The position numbers and the translations under genes are program-made. The notes below the pieces were generated by a model, which did no database searches, had not been told where the DNA came from, and worked only from the letters and a program-made list of their open reading frames with translations. From Thiocystis violascens (GTDB lineage: Bacteria; Pseudomonadota; Gammaproteobacteria; Chromatiales; Chromatiaceae), in the NCBI GenBank assembly GCA_020721065.1, contig DYNM01000001.1:62001-126000 (forward strand): DNA of 64,000 bases, read 5' to 3'. This document shows, piece by piece, positions 53,556 through 62,573 of this stretch. The number at the start of each line of letters is the position of its first letter. Position 1 is the first letter of the stretch.

Positions 53556-55651
53556 TGGGTTGCCACCGCTGGCGCGACGGGCGCAGGTTGCAATAACACC
53601 TCGTCAAGCAGAATCCGCGCTGCTTCTTCGACTTCAATCCGAGCGATGGCTTGACGTTGCGCTTCCAGCGCTTCTTCATCGGCTGCTTCGGCATCTTCAT
53701 CCACCGGCGTGATGCCGCGAGTCTGCAAATAACGATTGCGTTCGGCTTTGAAACGCTGCTCGCGCTGTTGATCTTCAGCGCGACGGTCGGTTTCGCGCAG
53801 CGAGACTTCTTTTTGGGCGTCCAGATCACGCAGCATTTTGCTGCGCTCGGTCAGCATGTTGAAGCCGATATCAGTGGCGATGCGAGCGGCGGATTGCCGC
53901 GCTAATTGCTCGACATGGTTGAGGATGCTGGCGCGATAAGTGGCGGGTTTGATGCGCGTCCACGGTAGGGCGTTATCCAGTGAGCGTTCACCGTGTTGGT
54001 TGAGATAGCTGGCGCTGGGAAAGCGGATGTCGGGAGTGACGCCGTTGAGTTGGGTGCTGCCGCCGTCGATGCGGAAAAATTGCGCCATCGTCAAGCGCAG
54101 GCGGCCGAGATCGTTGTGTTCACCCGGCACATAACGGTTGAGATCAATCAGGGTTTGCACGGTGCCTTTACCAAAAGTCGGCTCGCCGATAATCAAGCCG
54201 CGTCCGTAATCTTGAATGGCGGCGGCAAAAATCTCGGAGGCGCTGGCGCTGTCACGATCCACCAGCACGGCGAGCGGGCCGGCGTAGGCGACGCCAGCAT
54301 CGGTGTCAGCTTCGACTTCAATTTTGCCAAAGGCGTCTTTGACCTGCACCACCGGACCGGTGTCGATAAACAGTCCGGTCAGCGAGGTGGCTTCTGCCAG
54401 CGAGCCGCCGCCGTTGCCGCGCAGATCAATCAAAATACCTTCGACGCCCTGCGCGGTGAGGTCGGCAAGCAAGCGGCGCACGTCGCGGGTGGTGCTGCGA
54501 AAATCGCGGGTTCCGGCGTTTTCAGCGTCAAAATCACGATAAAAAGTGGGGATTTCTAAAACGCCGACTTTGTGAGTGACATCGTTGAGGCGCTGTTCGA
54601 TGACGGTACTTTTGGCGGCCTGATCTTCGAGTTTGATCTGGTTGCGAACTAAGGTGACTTCACGCGCCCGGCTGGTGGTGCCGGGCGTTTTGGAGAGCAG
54701 TTGCAAGCGCACGACGGAACCTTTGGGACCGCGCACCTTGTCCACCACATCCTCCAAGCGCCAGCCCACAACGTCCTCCATTGCACCATCCAATCCTTGC
54801 GCAACGCCAACGATCTGATCGCCGGTGTGAATTTGCCCAGATTCACGCGCCGGTCCGCCGGGGACGGTGCTTTGCACGATGGTGTATTCATTGTCGCCGC
54901 GCAGCACTGCGCCGATGCCTTCGAGCGAGAGTTTCATGCTGATATCGAAATTTTCTGAGGTTTCCGGTGACATGAAACTGGTATGCGGTTCAATGGCTTG
55001 GGTGTAAGCGTTCATAAACGTTTGGAACACGTCAGCGCCATTAAATTGATGAATGCGCCGCGCCAATCCTTCGTAGCGTTTCTGCAACCGCTCGCGGATT
55101 TCGGCATCGGGTTTGTCCGCCAGCCGCAAGATCAAAAAGTCATTCATCACGCGCTTGCGCCACAGCGCGTCGATTTCGGCGCTGGAGGTACACCATTTTT
55201 TATCTGCTGGTTCAAACACATAGCTTTGTGGGCGGCTGAAATCAAAACGTTCTTGCAGCAATTTCAACGCCTGCGCGACGCGCTCATCCACACGCATTCG
55301 ATACACGCGGAACACGTCAAAAGCGATGGCGAGATTGCCTTGGCGCAGATCGTCAGCCAGTCGCCGCGCTCCGGTGTTGAAACGGTCGATGTCGTGAGCT
55401 TGAAAAAACGCCCGCCCCGGATCGAGTGCTTCCAGATATTTTTCAAAAATTTGCGCGGCAAACGCTTCGTCTAAATTGACTTTTCGATAGTGGTAGCGTT
55501 CCAACACCTTGTTAATGACGATGGCCGATTTCGTTTGACCGGCAGCGGGGAACAGCTCGGCTAACGGCACCGGCTGAGGAGTAGCGAGGGCGGCTGCGGT
55601 GGTCAGCGCCGCGAGGGGAATCAGCAGAAAACGGAACAAGTTTGGAATCAT
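53552..55651 (-). CDS. prc: Carboxy-terminal processing protease (tail-specific protease)
   Basis: Signal peptide; PDZ region; LIDLRGNGGGSLAEA; VLVDRDSASASEIFAAAIQDYGRGLIIGEPTFGKGTVQTL. Confidence 0.95.
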   Translation of the reverse strand: MIPNLFRFLLIPLAALTTAAALATPQPVPLAELFPAAGQTKSAIVINKVLERYHYRKVNLDEAFAAQIFEKYLEALDPGRAFFQAHDIDRFNTGARRLADDLRQGNLAIAFDVFRVYRMRVDERVAQALKLLQERFDFSRPQSYVFEPADKKWCTSSAEIDALWRKRVMNDFLILRLADKPDAEIRERLQKRYEGLARRIHQFNGADVFQTFMNAYTQAIEPHTSFMSPETSENFDISMKLSLEGIGAVLRGDNEYTIVQSTVPGGPARESGQIHTGDQIVGVAQGLDGAMEDVVGWRLEDVVDKVRGPKGSVVRLQLLSKTPGTTSRAREVTLVRNQIKLEDQAAKSTVIEQRLNDVTHKVGVLEIPTFYRDFDAENAGTRDFRSTTRDVRRLLADLTAQGVEGILIDLRGNGGGSLAEATSLTGLFIDTGPVVQVKDAFGKIEVEADTDAGVAYAGPLAVLVDRDSASASEIFAAAIQDYGRGLIIGEPTFGKGTVQTLIDLNRYVPGEHNDLGRLRLTMAQFFRIDGGSTQLNGVTPDIRFPSASYLNQHGERSLDNALPWTRIKPATYRASILNHVEQLARQSAARIATDIGFNMLTERSKMLRDLDAQKEVSLRETDRRAEDQQREQRFKAERNRYLQTRGITPVDEDAEAADEEALEAQRQAIARIEVEEAARILLDEVLLQPAPVAPAVATQ

Positions 55652-55682
55652 TTTTGAAGGTTCACTTTTAATGTTTTGAATT

Positions 55683-55817
55683 GATTTTTTGAGTTGGCGG
55701 TTTTGATGAGTTGTCAGTTGTCAGTAAAGCACGAACGGTTATTTTTTAATGCTGCGATTAAATAAAGGTTGACAAACTTGCGCATCAAATTTTCAACCGC
55801 CAACAACTCAAAAAATC
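55683..55817. repeat. Long imperfect inverted repeat in the def-prc intergenic region
   Basis: Left arm gattttttgagttggcggttttgatg (55683-55708); right arm catcaaattttcaaccgccaacaactcaaaaaatc (55783-55817); arms pair apart from 3-nt and 6-nt insertions. Confidence 0.7.
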
Positions 55818-56319
55818 ACTTTTGATACGTTTTGCGGCGATATAAATCGGTGCGCCGACTCACCACTCGATCAACAAACAATAGCCCATCAAGATGATCC
55901 ATTTCATGCTGGACGGCGCGTGCTTCATAGCCTTCCATATCGAATTCCAATACTTGTCCCGTCGCATCCTGCGCCCGTAATTGAATTGCAGTGGCGCGAA
56001 TCACATTGCCCGTATAATCCGGCACCGATAAGCAGCCTTCACGCCCAATCGCATAACCTTCCCAATGCACGATTTCAGGATTGATCAGCACTAAATGACC
56101 ATGATTTGGCGTTTTTGGGCGCAGCGACACATCCACAATCACAATGCGCTGCTGGCGTCCAACCTGCGGTGCCGCAATCCCCACCGCAGCCGGCCCGGCT
56201 TGGCGCGTTGCCTCTAAATCCGCAATAAATGTTTGCAATTCAACATCAAACTGCGTCACGGGCACCGACATTTGTTTTAAGCGCGGGTCGGGGAGCTGCA
56301 AAATATCCAAAATCGCCAT
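55816..56319 (-). CDS. def: Peptide deformylase
   Basis: VGIAAPQVG; EGCLSVP; HEMDHLDGLLFVDR. Confidence 0.95.
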   Translation of the reverse strand: MAILDILQLPDPRLKQMSVPVTQFDVELQTFIADLEATRQAGPAAVGIAAPQVGRQQRIVIVDVSLRPKTPNHGHLVLINPEIVHWEGYAIGREGCLSVPDYTGNVIRATAIQLRAQDATGQVLEFDMEGYEARAVQHEMDHLDGLLFVDRVVSRRTDLYRRKTYQK

Positions 56320-56322
56320 CGT

Positions 56323-56844
56323 TCAACCAATCATCACGTCAACGGGAGCGACCGACACCGACACGCCCTGCGCGATCAGCGGTGCCAGCGCCACCTCCAA
56401 TTGTGCCAACGACGCCTCACAAAAGCCTTGAATATCCATCATATACAGCGGCTGCGCCGTTTCTCCAACCACGTCAGATTCCAGCGCCAAAATGTTAAAG
56501 CCCTGCGCCGCCAAAATCGTCGTCACTTCCGCCACAATGCCCGCCCGATCCGCGCCGCTCACGCATACCTGAAAATTCGGCACCGGATGCTGCCGCACCC
56601 CAGCCGCCACCGGATGACAATGCACCTGCAAACCCAATTTCACCGTGATTGGAGCCAGCGCCGCCAACACCGACTCGCCCGGCTCCTCACTGCTCACCAT
56701 CAACATAATGGTGAAATTCTTGCCCAGCCGCAGCATCGACGCCTCGCCGAGATTGCAGCCAATTTGATACAGCGTGCGCGTTACCTGCGCCACGATCCCC
56801 GGTCGGTCATCGCCAACCAACGTCAACAGATTCCAGTGCGACAT
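56323..56844 (-). CDS. Tandem ACT-domain protein, glycine cleavage system repressor (GcvR)-like
   Basis: LVGDDRPGIVAQVTRTLYQIGCNLGEASM...VSGADRAGIVAEVTTILAAQGFNI. Confidence 0.82.
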   Translation of the reverse strand: MSHWNLLTLVGDDRPGIVAQVTRTLYQIGCNLGEASMLRLGKNFTIMLMVSSEEPGESVLAALAPITVKLGLQVHCHPVAAGVRQHPVPNFQVCVSGADRAGIVAEVTTILAAQGFNILALESDVVGETAQPLYMMDIQGFCEASLAQLEVALAPLIAQGVSVSVAPVDVMIG

Positions 56845-56927
56845 ACGTTAATTTCCTCAAAATAATCAAAAGTTTAATTACATCAACGTGAGCGCAAATG
56901 ACGCAGCGTTGTGAGTCGGCGCTCGGT

Positions 56928-56956
56928 TTGACAATCTAACGTTTACGTCATATAAA
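56928..56956 (+). promoter_or_regulatory. Candidate sigma70-type promoter for the HMA-like/merR unit
   Basis: TTGACA (56928-56933), 17-nt spacer, TATAAA (56951-56956), about 40 nt upstream of the first start codon. Confidence 0.55.
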
Positions 56957-56997
56957 GATCACGTCCAGTTTAACCTGAAATAGTGGAGATGAAGCAG

Positions 56998-57225
56998 ATG
57001 AACCTCAGCGATGTGTTGATTCATATTAACGACTCTTTGAATAAACCACAGCAAGCAGCACTTGAAGAAGCAATGCGTGATATTGATGGCGTGATTGCTC
57101 CACGTTTTAATCCGGGCACTGACCATTTATTATTAGTCGCATTTAATCCTGATGTCACCAGCAGCGCCGCGTTATTTGCTCGTGTCACTGCCTTGGGTTA
57201 TACGGCACAATTAGTTGGCGTGTAA
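56998..57225 (+). CDS. Small HMA-like ferredoxin-fold protein lacking CxxC
   Basis: MNLSDVLIHINDSLNKPQQAALEEAMRDIDGVIAPRFNPGTDHLLLVAFNPDVTSSAALFARVTALGYTAQLVGV; beta-alpha-beta pattern, no cysteines. Confidence 0.6.
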   Translation: MNLSDVLIHINDSLNKPQQAALEEAMRDIDGVIAPRFNPGTDHLLLVAFNPDVTSSAALFARVTALGYTAQLVGV

Positions 57226-57232
57226 GCGTAAA

Positions 57233-57715
57233 ATGAATGAACCATTAAAAAAGATTGGCGAAGTGGCGGAATTACTGGGCACCACTCCGCGCACACTGCG
57301 CTTTTATGAAGAAGAAGGGTTCATTACCGCTCGCCGTACCATTGGCGGCACCCGTTATTATTCCGCCGCCGATCTCACCCGTTTGTCCGCAATTTTACAC
57401 TTGGTGCAAGCGGGTATTCCTTTGCAAGTGGTTAAAACATTGGCAACTACTCGCGCTCAATGTCAAACCGGTGCGGATAGCAGCCAACGTCTTCATGCGA
57501 CGCTCAATTCATTGCAAACGCAGTTGGATACGCAAATCGCCGCATTAACGCAATTAAAAGCGGATGTCACTTTTGCGGCCACCACGTTGCAATCTTGTTT
57601 TGATTGCGCCAATCCGCCTACCCGCAGCGGCTGTCCACACTGTGCAATCAATCAATTATTAACCGTGTCCCAATTATTGAATTTAATTTGGGAACAAGAA
57701 CCAGATTGCAATTAA
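57233..57715 (+). CDS. MerR family transcriptional regulator
   Basis: KIGEVAELLGTTPRTLRFYEEEGFITARRTIGGTRYYSAADLTRL; C-terminal Cys cluster CFDCANPPTRSGCPHC. Confidence 0.92.
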   Translation: MNEPLKKIGEVAELLGTTPRTLRFYEEEGFITARRTIGGTRYYSAADLTRLSAILHLVQAGIPLQVVKTLATTRAQCQTGADSSQRLHATLNSLQTQLDTQIAALTQLKADVTFAATTLQSCFDCANPPTRSGCPHCAINQLLTVSQLLNLIWEQEPDCN

Positions 57716-58461
57716 ACGCTCGTCAACCAAATTCCGCTCGCTAATCGTCCTGTCACACCATCACGGCGATAAGAAAAAAATTGCTCCGGCTGCGTAAAGG
57801 TGCAATTGCCACCGCCAAAAATGTGCTCAATACCCAGCCGTTGCAACCGTCGCCGCGCCAGCGCAAATAAATCCGCCTGCCAACGCCGCTGCGTGCTCGT
57901 GCTCGCGGCGCTTGGCACAAAAGCAACACTCGTCGCCGCATCCTCGCGCCAAAATCGCTCGCGCACCTCGTCGCCCACTTCAAATGCCGTTGCGCCAATT
58001 GCCGGCCCCAGCCATGCCAGCACCCGTTCTGGCGGCAGCGCCAGCGCCGTCACCGCCGCTTCAATCACGCCATCCGCCAAGCCGCGCCAGCCGGCGTGAA
58101 CTGCGGCAACTGCGGTGCCTTGGTCATCGCACAGCAGCAGCGGTAAACAATCCGCCGTCAACACCACGCACACCGCGCCCGCTTCCCGACTCAGCGCCCC
58201 GTCTGCCTCACTGCCGCGAGTCGCCGCGCTCGCCGTCACGATCTGGCAACCGTGAACTTGCCGCAGCCAGCATGGTTCAGTCGGCGCACCGAGCTGGGCA
58301 CACAGCCGCGCCCGATTCATCGCCACCGCTGCGGGTGCATCGCCAACGTGGTCGCCCAAATTCAAACTGGCGAACGCACCGCTGCTCACGCCGCCGCTGC
58401 GCGTGGTGGTAAATGCCCGCACCGTCGGCGGTGCTGGCCAGTCTGGTGTGATCAATTTCAT
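57712..58461 (-). CDS. pgeF: Purine nucleoside phosphorylase/laccase-domain protein (PgeF/YfiH, formerly polyphenol oxidase)
   Basis: FTTTRSGGVSSGAFASLNLGDHVGD; LTADCLPLLLCDDQGTAVAAVHAGWRGLADGVIEAAV; FSYRRDGVTGRLASGIWL. Confidence 0.94.
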   Translation of the reverse strand: MKLITPDWPAPPTVRAFTTTRSGGVSSGAFASLNLGDHVGDAPAAVAMNRARLCAQLGAPTEPCWLRQVHGCQIVTASAATRGSEADGALSREAGAVCVVLTADCLPLLLCDDQGTAVAAVHAGWRGLADGVIEAAVTALALPPERVLAWLGPAIGATAFEVGDEVRERFWREDAATSVAFVPSAASTSTQRRWQADLFALARRRLQRLGIEHIFGGGNCTFTQPEQFFSYRRDGVTGRLASGIWLTSV

Positions 58462-58504
58462 TCTAATTCACTGATAAAACTCAATTTAAGTGCCAACTGC
58501 CAAC

Positions 58505-59470
58505 TCATTCCATCGCTCGGAAGAGCGCCAGCACCGCCGCCATGTCCGCTGCGAGCGGAACCTCCCACTGCATCGCCGCGCCCGTCGTCGGATGCGTCAA
58601 TCCCAGCCGCAGCGCGTGCAATGCCTGACGCGGAAAAGTTTGCAGCGCCGTGATCAATTCCGGCGTCGCGCCACGAGGTGGGCACGGGCGGCTGCCGTAA
58701 ACATGATCGCCAACCAGCGGCCAATGACGGTGCGTCAAGTGAACGCGGATTTGATGGGTGCGACCGGTCTCCAATTCCACCGCCAGCAGCGTGTGGCCGC
58801 TAAAACGTTCCAAAACACGGTAATGCGTCACCGCCGGACGTCCGTGTGCCACCACTGCCATCCGCAGGCGCTGCGTGGGATGGCGACCGATAGGCGCGTC
58901 AATCCGTCCGCCCGCCACCACCTCGCCGCGCACCAGCGCCCGATATTCACGATGCACCGTTCGCGCCTGCAATTGTTCAACCAGCGCACAATGCGCCTCC
59001 AGCGTTTTCGCAATCACCAGCAGCCCGCTGGTATCTTTATCCAAACGATGCACGATGCCCGCTCGCGGCACGTTCGCCAGAGCTGGCGCGTAATGCAGCA
59101 GCGCATTTTGCAACGTGCCATCGGGATTGCCCGCCGCCGGATGCACCACCAACCCCGCCGGTTTATTGATGACCAGCACCTGCGCATCTTCATAAACGAT
59201 GTCCAGCGCGATGTTCTGCGCCAAACAGGTGCTATCGGTCGTCACCTGCGCCGCGAGCCGGATTGCGTCACCGCTCCACACCTTGTCACGGCAGCGGCGC
59301 GGCGCGTTATTCACCAGCACTTGACCGGCTTCAATCCACTGCTGGAGGCGACTGCGGGAAAACTCCGGCACCAACACCGCCAACGCCTGATCGAGGCGCA
59401 CACCAGCCAGCGCGGCGTCAACCACCACCTCACGCTGCACAAGTTCAACCGGACTGGCGCTCATCGCCAC
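58505..59470 (-). CDS. rluD: 23S rRNA pseudouridine synthase D
   Basis: S4 domain; GIVHRLDKDTSGLLVIAKT; LETGRTHQIRVHLTHRHWPLVGDHVYG. Confidence 0.95.
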   Translation of the reverse strand: MAMSASPVELVQREVVVDAALAGVRLDQALAVLVPEFSRSRLQQWIEAGQVLVNNAPRRCRDKVWSGDAIRLAAQVTTDSTCLAQNIALDIVYEDAQVLVINKPAGLVVHPAAGNPDGTLQNALLHYAPALANVPRAGIVHRLDKDTSGLLVIAKTLEAHCALVEQLQARTVHREYRALVRGEVVAGGRIDAPIGRHPTQRLRMAVVAHGRPAVTHYRVLERFSGHTLLAVELETGRTHQIRVHLTHRHWPLVGDHVYGSRPCPPRGATPELITALQTFPRQALHALRLGLTHPTTGAAMQWEVPLAADMAAVLALFRAME

Positions 59471-59535
59471 CCCGCACGGACATGAAAGCCTTTGGTTATA
59501 CTGTGCGTCATTTCAAACAGGTGCCTTTGGTATTT

Positions 59536-60363
59536 ATGCCACAAATGTTCACACGACTGCTCGTGCTGTTGTTGAGTGTTGCGCTCACTGGCTGCGGGAT
59601 ATTTGGCAAGGAAATTGATCCGACGGAAGGTTGGAGCGCCGCCAAACTGTACGCCGAAGCGGCCGCAGAACTTGATTCCAGCAATTACGCCAAGGCAATT
59701 GAACTTTATGAAAAACTGGAATCACGTTATCCCTTTGGGCGTTATGCCATGCAAGCGCAACTTGATGTTGCGTATGCGCATTATCGCGCTGAAGAGCCAG
59801 AAGAAGCGATTGCTGCTGCGGAACGGTTTATTAAACTTTATCCGCAAAATCCCTTTGTTGACTACGCCTATTATTTGAAAGGAATCGTCAATTACAATCG
59901 CAGCGTCGGCTTTTTAGATCGCTATATTCCGATGGATGCCTCACAACGCGATCCGGGATCAGCATTAGATGCGTTTACTGATTTCTCCGTGTTAGTAGAA
60001 CGCTTTCCTGACAGTAAATACGCCGAAGATGCGCGGCAACGAATGCTGTATTTACGCAATAATTTAGCGCGGCATGAAGTCAATGTCGCTCAGTATTATA
60101 TGCGGCGCGGTGCGTATTTAGCCGCCGCCAATCGTGCCAATTATGTGATTGAACGCTTTCAACGCACCAGCGCCATTACCGATGCGCTCATCGTATTAAT
60201 TGACGCTTATCGCGCTTTAGAAAAACCCGAATTAGCTGCGGATGCACAGCGCGTATTGGATTTAAATCGACAAGCCGGACGCTTAATGACCGAAGAAGTG
60301 CAACCACCAAAAGTCGATGTTGCTCGCAAATTGTGGAAATACCTTAAACTCGATGAGAATTAA
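59536..60363 (+). CDS. bamD: Outer membrane assembly lipoprotein
   Basis: Lipobox TGCG; YEKLESRYPFGRYAMQAQLDVAYAHYRAEEPEEAIAAAERFIKLYPQNPFVDYAYYLKG; upstream in-frame start at 59482 also possible. Confidence 0.94.
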   Translation: MPQMFTRLLVLLLSVALTGCGIFGKEIDPTEGWSAAKLYAEAAAELDSSNYAKAIELYEKLESRYPFGRYAMQAQLDVAYAHYRAEEPEEAIAAAERFIKLYPQNPFVDYAYYLKGIVNYNRSVGFLDRYIPMDASQRDPGSALDAFTDFSVLVERFPDSKYAEDARQRMLYLRNNLARHEVNVAQYYMRRGAYLAAANRANYVIERFQRTSAITDALIVLIDAYRALEKPELAADAQRVLDLNRQAGRLMTEEVQPPKVDVARKLWKYLKLDEN

Positions 60364-60411
60364 CTGGCGTGGACGCGACGCCGCGTCGTCGCCCACCGCC
60401 ATCAATTCCGC

Positions 60412-60777
<366 letters not shown>

Positions 60778-60821
60778 TCAAAGTAGCGTGATTGAACCAG
60801 ATTGTGAAGAATGGCGCAGCA

Positions 60822-62435
60822 CTAAAAACCGCTGGTCATCGGATAGCGCCGGTCGCGCCCAAAAGCGCGGGTTGAAATACGCACCCCGGGCGGGGCTTGT
60901 CGCCGTTTATATTCATTGCGATCCACCAATCGCGTCACGCGCCGCACCATTTCTTCAGCATATCCGCGCTTCACAATTGCGGCAACGCTGTGATCTTCTT
61001 CAATATACAATTGTAAAATCACATCCAGTATTTCATACGGCGGCAGGCTATCTTGATCGGTTTGATCGGGGCGCAATTCTGCTGACGGCGGGCGCGTCAA
61101 TACCCGTTCTGGAATGATCGTCGCTTGCGTATTGCGATAATGTGCCAGCCGATACACTAATAATTTTGGTACATCTTTTAATGGCGCAAAACCACCCGCC
61201 ATATCGCCGTATAACGTAGCGTATCCAACTGACATTTCACTTTTATTGCCCGTCGTTAATAAAATACGCCCGCTTTTATTACTGAGCGCCATTAAAAGCA
61301 CTCCGCGACAACGGGCTTGGATATTTTCTTCGGTGACATCGGTTGCGCAATTGGCAAAACTCGGTGCCAACATCGTTAAAAACGTCTGAAAAGCTGGCTC
61401 AATTGGAATGATTTGGGTTGCCACGCCCAATAATTGCGCTTGTTCTAACGCATCTGCATTGCTCATTTCTGCCGTATAGCGCGACGGCATTAACACTGCT
61501 TCCACTTGTTTTGCGCCTAACGCATCGACAGCAATTGCTAAAGTCAGCGCCGAATCAACGCCGCCAGATAATCCCAGCACCGCGCCTTGAAAACCATTTT
61601 TACGCACATAGTCGCGCACGCCGAGCACCAAGGCGGAATAAACCGTGGCTAGTTCAAAGTCTTCTTGTTGCAATAACGCAGGTGATGGGCTGGTTTCAAT
61701 TAAACCGCTGGCGGCAATTTCAATCATCAGCGTTGTTTCAATAAAACCCACAGCGCGAGCAACAATTTCACCCGCATGATTGACAACAAAAGAAGCGCCA
61801 TCAAATACTAATTCATCTTGCCCACCGACTAAATTGGCATAACAAATCGCAATTCCGTGATCACGGGCGCGGCGTCCAACAATTGCTTCCCGCTCGGCAC
61901 TTTTACCCGCATGAAATGGTGAAGCATTCAAATTAAGCAACACCTGCGCTCCAGCTGCTACCGCTTGGCGGGTGGGTTCATCTTGCCAAATGTCTTCACA
62001 GATACTTAATCCAAACTGAATACCATCTTGCATAAATACTGTTGCGGTGGTGCCCGCTTGAAAATAGCGTTTTTCATCAAAGACGCTATAATTAGGCAAT
62101 TGCTGTTTGGCATATTCAGCAAGCACTGCGCCATCGCGGAATACTCCAGCAACGTTAAATAATCCGCCCACCGTTTGTAATGGATACCCCAGCACGATAG
62201 TAATGCCGGTAATTTCAGTGCGAATTCGGGTTAATGCCGTTTCAACGCGTTGGATAAATTCGGGGCGCAATAATAAATCTTCTGGCGGATAACCCGTGAG
62301 CGTTAATTCTGGAAACAGTACAATCTGCGCTCCAGCAGCACGCGCTTGTTGCGCCGCAGTAATAATGCGCACGGCGTTGCCAGCAACGTCGCCAACGATA
62401 GGATTGATTTGAGCAATTTGAATACGGCAACTCAC
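60822..62435 (-). CDS. nadE: Glutamine-dependent NAD+ synthetase
   Basis: N-terminal nitrilase domain (FPELTLTGYPPEDLLLR) plus synthetase domain (LGLSGGVDSALTLAIAVDALG; TTGNKSEMSVGYATLYGDMAGGFAPLKDVPK). Confidence 0.96.
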   Translation of the reverse strand: MSCRIQIAQINPIVGDVAGNAVRIITAAQQARAAGAQIVLFPELTLTGYPPEDLLLRPEFIQRVETALTRIRTEITGITIVLGYPLQTVGGLFNVAGVFRDGAVLAEYAKQQLPNYSVFDEKRYFQAGTTATVFMQDGIQFGLSICEDIWQDEPTRQAVAAGAQVLLNLNASPFHAGKSAEREAIVGRRARDHGIAICYANLVGGQDELVFDGASFVVNHAGEIVARAVGFIETTLMIEIAASGLIETSPSPALLQQEDFELATVYSALVLGVRDYVRKNGFQGAVLGLSGGVDSALTLAIAVDALGAKQVEAVLMPSRYTAEMSNADALEQAQLLGVATQIIPIEPAFQTFLTMLAPSFANCATDVTEENIQARCRGVLLMALSNKSGRILLTTGNKSEMSVGYATLYGDMAGGFAPLKDVPKLLVYRLAHYRNTQATIIPERVLTRPPSAELRPDQTDQDSLPPYEILDVILQLYIEEDHSVAAIVKRGYAEEMVRRVTRLVDRNEYKRRQAPPGVRISTRAFGRDRRYPMTSGF

Positions 62436-62573
62436 GCAGGTGCTCCAATGATTCAATAAGGTTGTTAAACTTCAGTGCCATTGTTCATATCATCTTGAGC
62501 CGCGTTTTTTGCGGTAAAAGAAGAGAGCGCAATGGCTTGTCATCTGTACAGTATCAATTGAACGCGCCACACC

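Noticed and set aside
58490-59485. 331-aa plus-strand ORF antisense to rluD
   Set aside because: rluD on the minus strand has full family motifs; the plus ORF is His/Arg-rich shadow coding.
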